From DAOVDI01 sp965373045 (GTDB lineage Bacteria > Acidobacteriota > Aminicenantia > Aminicenantales > Aminicenantaceae), in NCBI GenBank assembly GCA_965373045.1, contig CBDVEQ010000002.1, positions 1 through 38,254 of the forward strand: DNA of 38,254 bases, given 5' to 3'. How positions within the stretch are numbered: the first letter of the stretch is position 1; each line of letters starts with the position of its first letter. Of this stretch, positions 16,789-24,602 are shown piece by piece. The position numbers and the translations under genes are program-made. The notes under the pieces were generated by a model. That model was not told the origin of the DNA. It worked only from the letters and a program-made list of their open reading frames with translations, and searched no databases.

Positions 16789-18231
16789 CTATTTGATCTC
16801 TTTAATAAAAATATTTCTGAAATAAATCGGAGATCTGCTGTCGTGGTTCTGAAGCCCGAAGTATCCCTCTCCAGCAAAATCCCGAACCTTTCCTCGCGGT
16901 TCAGCTTCCCAATCCAAGACCATCACGCCGTTCAGCTCCACCTTGATCCCGCCTCCTGTGCATATGATCTTCATATGGTTCCACTCTCCTGACGGTTTGA
17001 ACGCATCCTTAATTGGGGGCTCGGCATCATAGACAGCCCCTGTTTTGTGGATCCCTTTTCCACTGTCGTTGATCTGGATTTCAAAGGAATGAAAAATATA
17101 TTCATTGCTTACCACCATATCCGGAATACGCAGAAATATGCCGGAATTGGTGAATTTGTCTGAGCATCTATACTCCAGGTCCAAAATAAAATCCTTGAAC
17201 TTCTTCCGGCTGAACCAGAAGAGGCCCATACCTCCATTCCCTTTTAAAATGCCGGTATTTTGGTCAAGATCAAAATAACCCGGCCCGTAATGATTCCAGC
17301 TGTGTTTCGAGTAGGTCCGGAATGAGCGGGATAATATTTCTTCATAATCCTGATAATATGTGACGCTCTTTATGTAATCCAGCCCTTTGCGGACAGGAGG
17401 AACAGGATTCTCGATGTCCTCTTTTTTCTCATGCTCGACAGAGAGAAATCCGAAATAATTCTGCCGGGTTAACTCTGCCAGAATAGCACGAATATTGGCC
17501 TTCCCATCCCCGAAAGGAACATCATATGCGTTTTTTTTGCCAAAAACATTCAGGTCTTTGAGGTGGACATCGATGATCCTGCCTTCCAGCATTCTTAATG
17601 CCTTCACAGGATCAACTCCTGTCCGCATCCAATGCCCGGTATCAGCACAGGCCCCGATACGAGGATCGAGTCCTTTAACATGCTCAAGAACGGTTTCGGG
17701 CCGGGCATATTTTGAAGGGAGAGGATGATTGTGAATAGCGATATTAATATTGTACTTTTTCACCATTTTCTCAAGAAGAGAAAAATCATCGAATTTCGGT
17801 TCTGTGACAATCGTGCGGATCCCCAGCTTTCTGGCAAAATTAAAGACCTTTTTCATGTCAGCTTCTTTGTTGTCAAATCCTACGACGCCATAGCTGACCA
17901 GCGAGATCCCATATTCCTTCAGTTTGTTCTTGACCTGTGTGATCTGCTCGTCACCGAGTTGATGATTGAATCTTTCCTTGCTCCCCCGGGCAAGCAGCTG
18001 CCCCGGATAGGGTTGAAGGAACCGGACCCCTAATTCTTCGGCTTTGTCCAGCGTTTCGTAAAACGAAAATTTCCGAAAGGTCCAACACTGAACAGAGATA
18101 GGAATTTTTTTGATCCTGACCTTTTGATGGCCTGCCGCATTCTCTTCCGTCCCAAAGCCCTCCAGGCCGGACACAGATAGAATTCCGGCAATAAGAATCA
18201 ATGCCACAGCCAACACTATTGTTTTTTTCAT
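16789..18231 (-). CDS. Exported sugar isomerase/epimerase-like TIM barrel fused to a DUF1080 domain
   Basis: 480 residues. N-terminal signal peptide (MKKTIVLAVALILIAGILSVSG). Residues about 40-285 are a xylose-isomerase-like TIM barrel with candidate metal ligands in TEPKFDD, IAIHNHPLP, ACADTGHW, DVHLKDL and LSVEHEK. Residues about 295-480 are a DUF1080 (3-keto-disaccharide hydrolase) jelly-roll: GLFWFSRKKFKDFILDLEYR, NSGIFLRIP, GEWNHMKIICTGGGIKVELNG, EGYFGLQNHDSRSPIYFRNI. It overlaps nothing and follows the oxidoreductase gene by 11 bases with a strong AGGAGG site. DUF1080 and such TIM barrels are both known from 3-keto-glycoside and C-glycoside breakdown, so the fusion may isomerise or eliminate and then hydrolyse 3-keto sugars in the periplasm. 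Substrate not determined. Confidence 0.85.
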   Translation of the reverse strand: MKKTIVLAVALILIAGILSVSGLEGFGTEENAAGHQKVRIKKIPISVQCWTFRKFSFYETLDKAEELGVRFLQPYPGQLLARGSKERFNHQLGDEQITQVKNKLKEYGISLVSYGVVGFDNKEADMKKVFNFARKLGIRTIVTEPKFDDFSLLEKMVKKYNINIAIHNHPLPSKYARPETVLEHVKGLDPRIGACADTGHWMRTGVDPVKALRMLEGRIIDVHLKDLNVFGKKNAYDVPFGDGKANIRAILAELTRQNYFGFLSVEHEKKEDIENPVPPVRKGLDYIKSVTYYQDYEEILSRSFRTYSKHSWNHYGPGYFDLDQNTGILKGNGGMGLFWFSRKKFKDFILDLEYRCSDKFTNSGIFLRIPDMVVSNEYIFHSFEIQINDSGKGIHKTGAVYDAEPPIKDAFKPSGEWNHMKIICTGGGIKVELNGVMVLDWEAEPRGKVRDFAGEGYFGLQNHDSRSPIYFRNIFIKEIK

Positions 18232-18242
18232 TCTTCCTCCTG

Positions 18243-19493
18243 TTATTTATTCTTCGGATTCCATTCGCCCCTGGCCACAGCTGGAATAAAAGAATCCAGG
18301 CCGGCAGGAGGGAAATCAATAGTCGTTTCCTGTTCTACGCTCATATAAGCCGCCATGAGCAGCTCGGTAACATTCAGTCCGTCCTCAAAATTTTCCTCCG
18401 GCCTCTTGCCTGAAAGAAAAGACTGTACCATATGACGGTTTTCTCCTACATAACCGTACTCACTGGCTTCATCGCTGATAACCGGCATAAGCCCGCTTTC
18501 TGCATTCTGTTTTTCTATCAGATCTTCCCCCTCTTTTCCCGCAACATTCCGGCTGAAGAAAACTTTAAGCCCGGTATCCAGAGAATTAATACCCATAGAA
18601 TATTCAGGGCCCAGCAATTCCAGGGACAAGCGGAGGCCTGCCCCCATATAACACCAGGAAGTTGTGGCTTCCACGACCACCTGTTTTCCTTTCTGATCCC
18701 TGTATTCGATAAGGCCCCGGCCGAAGTCCTCGGCTGGACGGTTGATATAATCAAGCTTGCCGCTGCTGATCTCTGAAAGTATCTTAGCGTATTCAGGCGC
18801 CTGCCATTTCAGGCAGTTCGCATAGGCCGTTACTTTAACCGGCGTTAAAACACGCCTATCGGCGCCAGGAGGGGTGAGTAGATACCGGGCCACTTCAACG
18901 GAATGGCACATCATGTCGTTAATTACGCCTCCCCCCTGTAAGGACCCCTCCCAGAACCATGGCATATGAGGACCGCTGTGCTCTTCCGATGCCCTTGCAA
19001 GATATGGCCTCCCTGCGAACTGAGCTCCGCGAGCCCAGACGATCTCTTTGCCTCGAGAAACCGCGGTGGAAAAGATCTGGTCTTCCAAATATCCGTCTAG
19101 CAGATCGGCCTTTTTAACCAGCTCGAGCATTTTTTTTGCTTCCCTGAAGTTTCTTCCCAGGGGTTTTTCACAGGCGACTCCGACCAATTCACCCTTGCCG
19201 TCCTCAATGGCCTTGACAATCTCTTCCATGTTTTCGATGCGAGTATAGTTTGGAGCACAGATCCAGATTGCGTCAATATCAGGATTTGCGACCATTGATG
19301 TAATGCTTTCATACGGCCTGGCGCTTCCTACGTTTAGCGACCTTGCCAACGCCGCGGCCTGTTCTGATTCCTCCATAGACAGGGAGACGATCCCAAGGAT
19401 GTCCGCATCCCTGACGCTTATCCAGGACTGAATATGAAACTGTGTTATAAATCCAGCTCCTATGAAGCCAACACCTAACCTTTTTTTATTCAT
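18243..19493 (-). CDS. Gfo/Idh/MocA-family oxidoreductase
   Basis: 416 residues, NAD(P)-dependent sugar dehydrogenase-like. Rossmann motif VGFIGAGFITQFHIQSW at the N-terminus, DAIWICAPNYTR, and the family's EKP motif in ACEKPLGRNFREAK. The C-terminal half holds GGGVINDMMCHSVEVARYLL, with the usual His of the catalytic region. No signal peptide, so it is cytoplasmic, unlike many Tat-exported relatives found with DUF1080 proteins. It lies between the MFS gene (22 bases) and the TIM-barrel/DUF1080 gene (11 bases) in one operon. It could oxidise sugar C3 hydroxyls or reduce the keto-sugar product; direction not decidable from sequence. Confidence 0.9.
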   Translation of the reverse strand: MNKKRLGVGFIGAGFITQFHIQSWISVRDADILGIVSLSMEESEQAAALARSLNVGSARPYESITSMVANPDIDAIWICAPNYTRIENMEEIVKAIEDGKGELVGVACEKPLGRNFREAKKMLELVKKADLLDGYLEDQIFSTAVSRGKEIVWARGAQFAGRPYLARASEEHSGPHMPWFWEGSLQGGGVINDMMCHSVEVARYLLTPPGADRRVLTPVKVTAYANCLKWQAPEYAKILSEISSGKLDYINRPAEDFGRGLIEYRDQKGKQVVVEATTSWCYMGAGLRLSLELLGPEYSMGINSLDTGLKVFFSRNVAGKEGEDLIEKQNAESGLMPVISDEASEYGYVGENRHMVQSFLSGKRPEENFEDGLNVTELLMAAYMSVEQETTIDFPPAGLDSFIPAVARGEWNPKNK

Positions 19494-19515
19494 TTATTTC
19501 TCCTGATATACAGAC

Positions 19516-20733
19516 TTAAGATCTTGATTGAATGCTATCCGCCCTTTTGTCTTTGAAGAACAAAAGGAACGCAAGCGCGCAGAGCACGGTCAAAATAACA
19601 GGCACAATGAATACGCCTGTCCAGTTCGTAATACCCTCGCTGGTGAAATAGCTTTGAACCTTTCCAGCAAACAGGCTCCCGACGTAATTGCCAAACCCAT
19701 ATGTTACCAGAGTGATGAGGCTTTGGGCAGAATGGCGCACATCAGAAGGCGCAACAATATCCACATAAATAAAAGCCGCAACAAAGAAAAAAACAAAACA
19801 GAAACCATGAAGAGCCAAAGAGGCAATGACCAGCCAGGATGGAGAACCAAAGGCAAAAATAATATATCTGAGCGGCCAGGCCAGAACACCCAGTACCAAT
19901 ATTTTTCGGATGCCGATCCTTTTGATCAAATATGGCAGCAAAAGAGCCATGACAAAGATCTCCGCAATCTGGGCGATCACCATAACGCCAGATAGATTTG
20001 CCTGTGAAACACCGATCTTGGGCGATCGAAGAAATGGCGCTGTCAGAATATAATAAAACATCAATTCTGTCGCCACGACAAAAGAAATGATGATGAAGAC
20101 CAAAAAATTCTTGTCCTTCATCATTTTAAGGGCCTCGAGAAAAGCCCAGGGCTTTGCTCCCTCTTTTTTTGGAGGAGTATGAGGGAGGCCAAAAGCAAAA
20201 AACCCCATGATGACGGAAAACAGTCCGGCAAGGAGAAGCGTGTCTCCCTTCATAGCAATTCCTTCGCCGGTTCCGGCGATATTCCTCCAGCCCCACAATC
20301 CGAGACCTGCTGCGATCCAGCCGATGGTTCCCCAGACGCGGACCTGCCCGAATTCCTTTTCCGAGTTTTTAAGGTTGATAAAAGCGATGGAATTTGTGAT
20401 GGCCAGCGTGGGGGCATACAGCAAACAATAAAACAGCATGGCCCAGGCCATGGTTTTATAATCGGACATGGTCGATATCCAGATCAAAAGGCCGCCGCCC
20501 GCGATCTGTAAAAACGCTATGATTTTCTCGCTGGAAAAGTATCGATCCGCAATCTGCCCACCGATAAAAGGAGCCGCTATGGTCGCCAGGGGAAGCAGGC
20601 TGTAGATCATGCCGGTTTGAAAGCCGTTAAAACCAAGGTTGTTTTGAAGATATTCGGACAGGACCGGAGCCCATGCGCCCCAGATCGCATACTGAAGAAA
20701 CATCATAATACCAAGTCGAGTCTTGACCCACAT
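19516..20733 (-). CDS. MFS transporter of the nucleoside:H+ symporter type
   Basis: 405 residues with about 12 hydrophobic helices. The N-terminal VKTRLGIMMFLQYAIWGAWAPVLSEYL and IGGQIADRYFSSEKIIAFLQ loop, together with GQVRVWGTIGWIAAGL, are typical of the NupG/XapB-related family that in many bacteria is found next to sugar-oxidoreductase genes and is probably not limited to nucleosides. It is the first gene of a three-gene operon with the Gfo/Idh/MocA and TIM-barrel/DUF1080 genes, so a glycoside, keto-sugar or sugar-like substrate is plausible. Confidence 0.87.
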   Translation of the reverse strand: MWVKTRLGIMMFLQYAIWGAWAPVLSEYLQNNLGFNGFQTGMIYSLLPLATIAAPFIGGQIADRYFSSEKIIAFLQIAGGGLLIWISTMSDYKTMAWAMLFYCLLYAPTLAITNSIAFINLKNSEKEFGQVRVWGTIGWIAAGLGLWGWRNIAGTGEGIAMKGDTLLLAGLFSVIMGFFAFGLPHTPPKKEGAKPWAFLEALKMMKDKNFLVFIIISFVVATELMFYYILTAPFLRSPKIGVSQANLSGVMVIAQIAEIFVMALLLPYLIKRIGIRKILVLGVLAWPLRYIIFAFGSPSWLVIASLALHGFCFVFFFVAAFIYVDIVAPSDVRHSAQSLITLVTYGFGNYVGSLFAGKVQSYFTSEGITNWTGVFIVPVILTVLCALAFLLFFKDKRADSIQSRS

Positions 20734-20768
20734 CTTTACCTCTCTTTCAAAACGGAGTTTTATAAGTA

Positions 20769-20785
20769 CTGATTTTTTAAATCAG
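20769..20785. promoter_or_regulatory. Palindrome at the predicted start of the sugar operon, operator-like
   Basis: CTGATTT and AAATCAG arms of 7 bases with a 3-base centre. It lies 4 bases downstream of the -10 hexamer at 20790-20795 and covers the expected transcription start, a usual place for a repressor site. No regulator gene is present in the window. Confidence 0.4.
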
Positions 20786-20789
20786 CTTC

Positions 20790-20818
20790 AAAATATCTGT
20801 CTTGCCCGCATTTGTCAA
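20790..20818 (-). promoter_or_regulatory. Promoter of the MFS-oxidoreductase-TIM/DUF1080 operon
   Basis: Minus strand TTGACA (20818-20813), a 17-base spacer, and TATTTT (20795-20790). The -35 is perfect and the -10 matches four of six. The leader to the ATG at 20733 would be about 50 bases and includes the palindrome at 20769-20785. Confidence 0.55.
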
Positions 20819-20902
20819 TGGAAACCAGGCCTCTCTTCAATAAAAGCATCCATTCCATTAATAGTTGACTTTTTTCTTTGTTTTCACAAGAATTGGCAGG
20901 AC

Positions 20903-21835
20903 ATGAAAAGACTGAATGTTTTGCTTCTTGTCTCTATAACGCTTTTCTGTGGATGTAATGGACAAAAAAGGTGGAAGACTGCCACTCTTATATATTTTGA
21001 CACGGTGTGTGAGATCACCCTTTTCTGCTCTCCAAGTGTTTTTGATGAGGCCGTAACCGATATAGAGCATGTTTTCAAGGAAATAGAAGTTCGTTTTTCT
21101 CCGGATTCCCAGGATCTGACATCTCCAGAGGTCGTCTCTCTTTTTCACAAGGCTTTTGAGATCTATCGTTTTTCCGGAGGCTGTTTCGACATCTCAATTG
21201 CCCCTTTGTCCAGAATATGGGGTTTTGTTAATAAGGACTATCACATTCCGGATAAAAAAGAGCTTATGATAAGCCTGTCTGTCATTGGAATGAATAAGAT
21301 CAACATTGCAGAAGGCCGTATTGTGCTTCAACCCGGGATGAGCCTAGACTGGGGAGGAATAGCCAAGGGATACGGAATTGACAAGGCCTCGCAGACAGTC
21401 AGAAGTAAAGGTATATTGCGGGGCTTTATAAACTCTGGAGGAGATCTTTTTTGCTGGGGGAAAAATCCTGACAATCGCCCCTGGCAGATCGGGATCAACC
21501 ATCCAAGAAAAAGCGGTTATATTGGAATTCTATCTCTTTCCAACAATGCGGCCGCAACAACCGGGGATTACCAGCGGTTTTTTATGAAAAATGGAATCCG
21601 CTATCATCATGTCTTCGATCCCAAAACAGGATTTCCCGTTCAAGGAAAACAGTGCGTGACCGTCATCGGACCTGAGGCTCTAATCTGCGACGCCTTATCC
21701 ACCGCCCTCTTTGTCAGTAACAATATAGATAGTATCTTAAAGCTCTATCCAGAATACGGAGTTGTGATATCAGACGACTCAGGTAAAATCACAACTGCAG
21801 GGAAGGCTTTCTCGTTCAGGCCGGTAAAGCAATAG
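20903..21835 (+). CDS. apbE: FAD:protein FMN transferase (ApbE), lipoprotein-like
   Basis: Transfers FMN from FAD to a threonine of target flavoproteins such as RnfG and RnfD outside the cytoplasmic membrane. 310 residues. Hydrophobic signal with an FCGC cysteine (MKRLNVLLLVSITLFCGC), a loose lipobox. Family motifs: YFDTVCEITLF, GGCFDISIAPLSRIWGF, LDWGGIAKGYGIDKA, NSGGDLFCWG, HHVFDPKTGFPV and ALICDALSTALFV. The frame is open from 20723, but the 60-residue extension is not ApbE-like and covers the divergent promoter region; the ATG at 20903 begins the signal peptide. It stands apart from the rnf operon, 4.8 kb away. Confidence 0.93.
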   Translation: MKRLNVLLLVSITLFCGCNGQKRWKTATLIYFDTVCEITLFCSPSVFDEAVTDIEHVFKEIEVRFSPDSQDLTSPEVVSLFHKAFEIYRFSGGCFDISIAPLSRIWGFVNKDYHIPDKKELMISLSVIGMNKINIAEGRIVLQPGMSLDWGGIAKGYGIDKASQTVRSKGILRGFINSGGDLFCWGKNPDNRPWQIGINHPRKSGYIGILSLSNNAAATTGDYQRFFMKNGIRYHHVFDPKTGFPVQGKQCVTVIGPEALICDALSTALFVSNNIDSILKLYPEYGVVISDDSGKITTAGKAFSFRPVKQ

Positions 21836-21863
21836 CTTGGTTTCTCTCGTTATCTATTGTATT

Positions 21864-21890
21864 CCTGATTATTCACGGGTCGAGGCTGCC
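21864..21890 (+). repeat. Left-end fragment of the 16235-16368 element
   Basis: CCTGATTATTCACGGG starts at 21864; bases 21867-21890 match the reverse complement of 16341-16364 in 23 of 24 positions. It fills nearly half of the apbE-dnaN convergent spacer and ends two bases from the dnaN stop codon. Confidence 0.55.
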
Positions 21891-21892
21891 CT

Positions 21893-22993
21893 TTATATTT
21901 TCATCGGCATCAATACGTACCTGTATTTTATATCACCATCTTCATCAGGTCTCATAAGGACAGCACTGTTTTCGTCTTTTAATTCAAATCGGATATTATC
22001 TGTTTTTACTGTTGTCATAAAATCAAGAACGTAATGAGCATTAAAACCTATTTCGATTTTATCTCCTACATAGTTAATATCTAAGCGGTCTCTTGCTTCT
22101 CCAATTTCGGGATTGGAGGAGAAGAGGTTTAGCTGTCCTTTATCGATGCTGAATCTTATCCCCCTGGATCTTTCCGCAGAAAGTAATGATACACGCCTGA
22201 TCGCATCTATAATCTCTGTTCTACAGACGGTCAGAGTATGAGGGTTCTCTTTTGGAATCACTGCATCATAATTTGGAAACTTTCCTTCTATGATCCGTGA
22301 TATGAGCGTCCTGTTTCCCACTTTAAAGAAAAGGTTGTTCTCGTCCAGATCAAATTCAATACTTTCTTCTTCGAATTTGCGAATCTCTCCCAGTGTTTTT
22401 CTTGAGACTATCCCTTTTATCTCGTCATCTAGTTTTAAATCTTCAAGCTCCATTTTAGTATAAGCCAGCCTGTGTCCATCCGTACTGACCATTTCCACAG
22501 ATTGATCTTTAAGGATCATCAAGGCCCCATTGAGATAATATCTTTGCTCCTGAGCAATAGCACAGAACACACAATCGATCATTTCTTTAATTTTATCAAG
22601 AGGAAGAATAATGTTTTTTTCAAACTTTGGATCAGGCACCTGGGGATAATCATCTTTTGACAGACAAACAACCTTAAACTCGCTCTCTCCGGATGTTATC
22701 TCCATCATCTTATCTTTCCCCTCTTGAAAAACCACCTCTTTCTCCTCTGAAAGTGAACGAATGATTTCGAATATTTTTTTTCCTGAGATCGTTATCGCCC
22801 CTTGTTCCTCGATCTTCGCAGAAAAATGAGTTTTTAAACCCACTTCCAAATCCGTTCCTATGAGTTCCAACTCGTCTCCCGATGCACTAATTAGGATGTT
22901 TGCAAGGATGGGCATTGTGTTTCTTTTTTCTACAATCCCTTGAAATAATTGTAATTCACCAAGTATATCTTTCTTCTTGATTGAAAACTTCAT
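21893..22993 (-). CDS. dnaN: DNA polymerase III sliding clamp subunit beta
   Basis: Forms the ring that tethers the replicative polymerase to DNA. 366 residues, as expected for three repeated clamp domains. Seen: MKFSIKKKDILGELQLFQGIVEKRNTMPIL, LIGTDLEVGLKT, VFCAIAQEQRYYLNGALMI, MVSTDGHRLAYTKMEL, GKFPNYDAVIP, RGIRFSIDKGQLNL, and the C-terminal RYVLMPMKI of the hydrophobic cleft region. The frame continues to 23011, but the ATG at 22993 has AAAGGTGG just upstream and gives the family N-terminus. A possible promoter (TTGCTA 23067-23062, TAATCT 23044-23039, 17-base spacer) lies in the AT-rich spacer after dnaA. Confidence 0.96.
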   Translation of the reverse strand: MKFSIKKKDILGELQLFQGIVEKRNTMPILANILISASGDELELIGTDLEVGLKTHFSAKIEEQGAITISGKKIFEIIRSLSEEKEVVFQEGKDKMMEITSGESEFKVVCLSKDDYPQVPDPKFEKNIILPLDKIKEMIDCVFCAIAQEQRYYLNGALMILKDQSVEMVSTDGHRLAYTKMELEDLKLDDEIKGIVSRKTLGEIRKFEEESIEFDLDENNLFFKVGNRTLISRIIEGKFPNYDAVIPKENPHTLTVCRTEIIDAIRRVSLLSAERSRGIRFSIDKGQLNLFSSNPEIGEARDRLDINYVGDKIEIGFNAHYVLDFMTTVKTDNIRFELKDENSAVLMRPDEDGDIKYRYVLMPMKI

Positions 22994-23020
22994 TTTTCCA
23001 CCTTTCCTCACTGTCTTTTA

Positions 23021-23100
23021 TTATTAGTTATTAATATGAGATTAAATAATAAAAAGAATAATAGCAATGAAAATGTGCAAATATTTCATAATGTATTGAT
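23021..23100. other. Very AT-rich dnaA-dnaN spacer, candidate DNA unwinding element
   Basis: Only 13 of these 80 bases are G or C. The stretch lies between the dnaA stop at 23104 and the dnaN start. AT-rich tracts next to dnaA commonly act as the melting site of oriC. A dnaN promoter may use the same sequence, so the low GC alone does not prove an origin. Confidence 0.4.
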
Positions 23101-23103
23101 TTC

Positions 23104-24435
23104 TTAACGGATACAGCTAATAAGCTTGTTTATTTCTTTGTTGAATTCCGTACTTTTGTTTCTTAATTTCTCTATTTTTCTTATACTATAGATAACGGTT
23201 GTATGATGTTTTCCGCCAAATTTTTTCCCAATTTCAGGAAGAGATAATCCTATCAATTCCTTTGTTAGATACATAGCGATCTGCCGGGGAAATGCTACCT
23301 TTGGAGAATTATTCTTTGATTTTATTTGGAAAATCTTGATTTTGTATTCATGACAAACACTTTTTTGTATTTTTTCAACAGTAATTGCATTTAATGAAGA
23401 GTCAAGAAGGCTTTTAAGAGCATCTTTGGTCAAATCTAGATCGATCTTTTCACCTTTTAATGATGCAAAAGCAATAACCCGGCGGAGATATCCTTCCAGT
23501 TCCCTGATGTTGGAATGACCCTTATCTGCAATAAAAAGGGCGACACTTTCAGGAAGATCGACTCCTTCCAATTGTGATTTTTTTTTGAGAATAGCAATCC
23601 TTGTTTCAATATCAGGAGGTTTAAGATCTGCGATCAACCCCCATTCAAACCTTGAGCTGAACCGCTCCTCCAGGCTTGGGATCTCCTTTGGAGGGCAGTC
23701 ACTGGAGATGACAATTTGTTTTTGGCTGTCATACAGATGATTGAATGTATGAAAAAATTCTTCTTTTGTACGTTCTTTCCCTGAAAGAAAGTTTATATCA
23801 TCCATCAACAGGATATCAACACTTCGATATTTTTGGCGAAAATCTAGAATTTTTCCGTATTGAAGATGATTGATCAGATCATTCATGAATTTTTCTGTCG
23901 TCAAATAAAGTATTTTCGTCTTACGGTTCTGGTTAAGTGAATAATGGCCGATAGCATTCATAAGATGGGTTTTCCCCAGACCCGCTCCTCCATAAATATA
24001 AAAAGGATTGTATGCCTTGCCCGGGCTTTTGGAAACAGCCTGAGAGGCGGCTTGGGCGAATTGATTGCAAGAACCAACCACAAAGTTTTCAAAAGTATAA
24101 TTTGGATTGAGGTTGGGATTTAAAAGCGCACCGTGCTTGGAACGTCTTTCATCGGGAGATTTTCGCATAAAACTCGATGGTGCATCCTCAAAAATGTATT
24201 TGATATTGAATTTTTTCCCAAAGAGCTCCTGGGATATCTGATCAATAATTCCAGTATAGTGAAAGGATAACCAGTCTTTAAAATAGGAATTCGGTACCTT
24301 AACGTAAAGGTTGTCCGACTCGTTTCCGATATAGGTTGTAGGCTCGAACCATGTTTCAAAACTATTTCGGTCGATTTGTTTTTCAACAAACGCGCGGATT
24401 TGGAGCCAAGTGTTGGATTTTTCTGAGCGTTTCAT
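23104..24435 (-). CDS. dnaA: Chromosomal replication initiator protein DnaA
   Basis: Binds DnaA boxes and opens oriC. 443 residues from the ATG at 24435: domain I (MKRSEKSNTWLQIRAFVEKQ, about 1-80), variable linker, AAA+ domain (NYTFENFVVGSCNQFAQAAS, Walker A GGAGLGKTHLMNAIG, Walker B ILLMDDINFLSGKERT, sensor ERFSSRFEWGL), and the C-terminal DNA-binding domain with FPRQIAMYLTKEL and the signature GKKFGGKHHTTVIYSIRKIE. The frame runs on to 24513, but that part spans the DnaA-box cluster and lacks DnaA character. It is followed by dnaN after 110 bases, the usual dnaA-dnaN order. Confidence 0.97.
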   Translation of the reverse strand: MKRSEKSNTWLQIRAFVEKQIDRNSFETWFEPTTYIGNESDNLYVKVPNSYFKDWLSFHYTGIIDQISQELFGKKFNIKYIFEDAPSSFMRKSPDERRSKHGALLNPNLNPNYTFENFVVGSCNQFAQAASQAVSKSPGKAYNPFYIYGGAGLGKTHLMNAIGHYSLNQNRKTKILYLTTEKFMNDLINHLQYGKILDFRQKYRSVDILLMDDINFLSGKERTKEEFFHTFNHLYDSQKQIVISSDCPPKEIPSLEERFSSRFEWGLIADLKPPDIETRIAILKKKSQLEGVDLPESVALFIADKGHSNIRELEGYLRRVIAFASLKGEKIDLDLTKDALKSLLDSSLNAITVEKIQKSVCHEYKIKIFQIKSKNNSPKVAFPRQIAMYLTKELIGLSLPEIGKKFGGKHHTTVIYSIRKIEKLRNKSTEFNKEINKLISCIR

Positions 24436-24444
24436 AGCGGTAAG

Positions 24445-24476
24445 ATTTCCACAGCAATTTCCACAGATGTGGAAAA
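24445..24476. promoter_or_regulatory. Three DnaA-box-like sites in the dnaA leader (oriC/autoregulation candidate)
   Basis: ATTTCCACA at 24445-24453 and 24457-24465, and TGTGGAAAA (reverse TTTTCCACA) at 24468-24476. Compared with the TTATCCACA consensus, the first two have two mismatches and the third has one. They lie between the predicted dnaA transcription start (near 24510) and the ATG at 24435. The spacing of 12 bases between the first two is regular. Such sites usually autoregulate dnaA and often belong to oriC. Confidence 0.5.
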
Positions 24477-24516
24477 ATGTCTGTTGTTGCTGAACCGGGA
24501 AAGCAAAAGCCAAATA

Positions 24517-24545
24517 ATAATAGCACTATAAAATCAGGATTTCAA
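24517..24545 (-). promoter_or_regulatory. dnaA promoter candidate
   Basis: Minus strand TTGAAA (24545-24540), a 17-base spacer, then TATTAT (24522-24517); each hexamer matches five of six consensus bases. The leader would be about 75 bases and carries the three DnaA-box-like sites. Upstream is an A/T tract (24556-24577). Confidence 0.5.
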
Positions 24546-24602
24546 GAAAAACTGGAAATTTTTTTAAAAAAAGAAAATCTCATGCCCAGTGGGAAAATCC
24601 GC

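Noticed and set aside
20865..20893. TTGACT-17-AAGAAT promoter for apbE
   Set aside because: Would place the transcript start about three bases before the ATG at 20903, and the -10 is poor.
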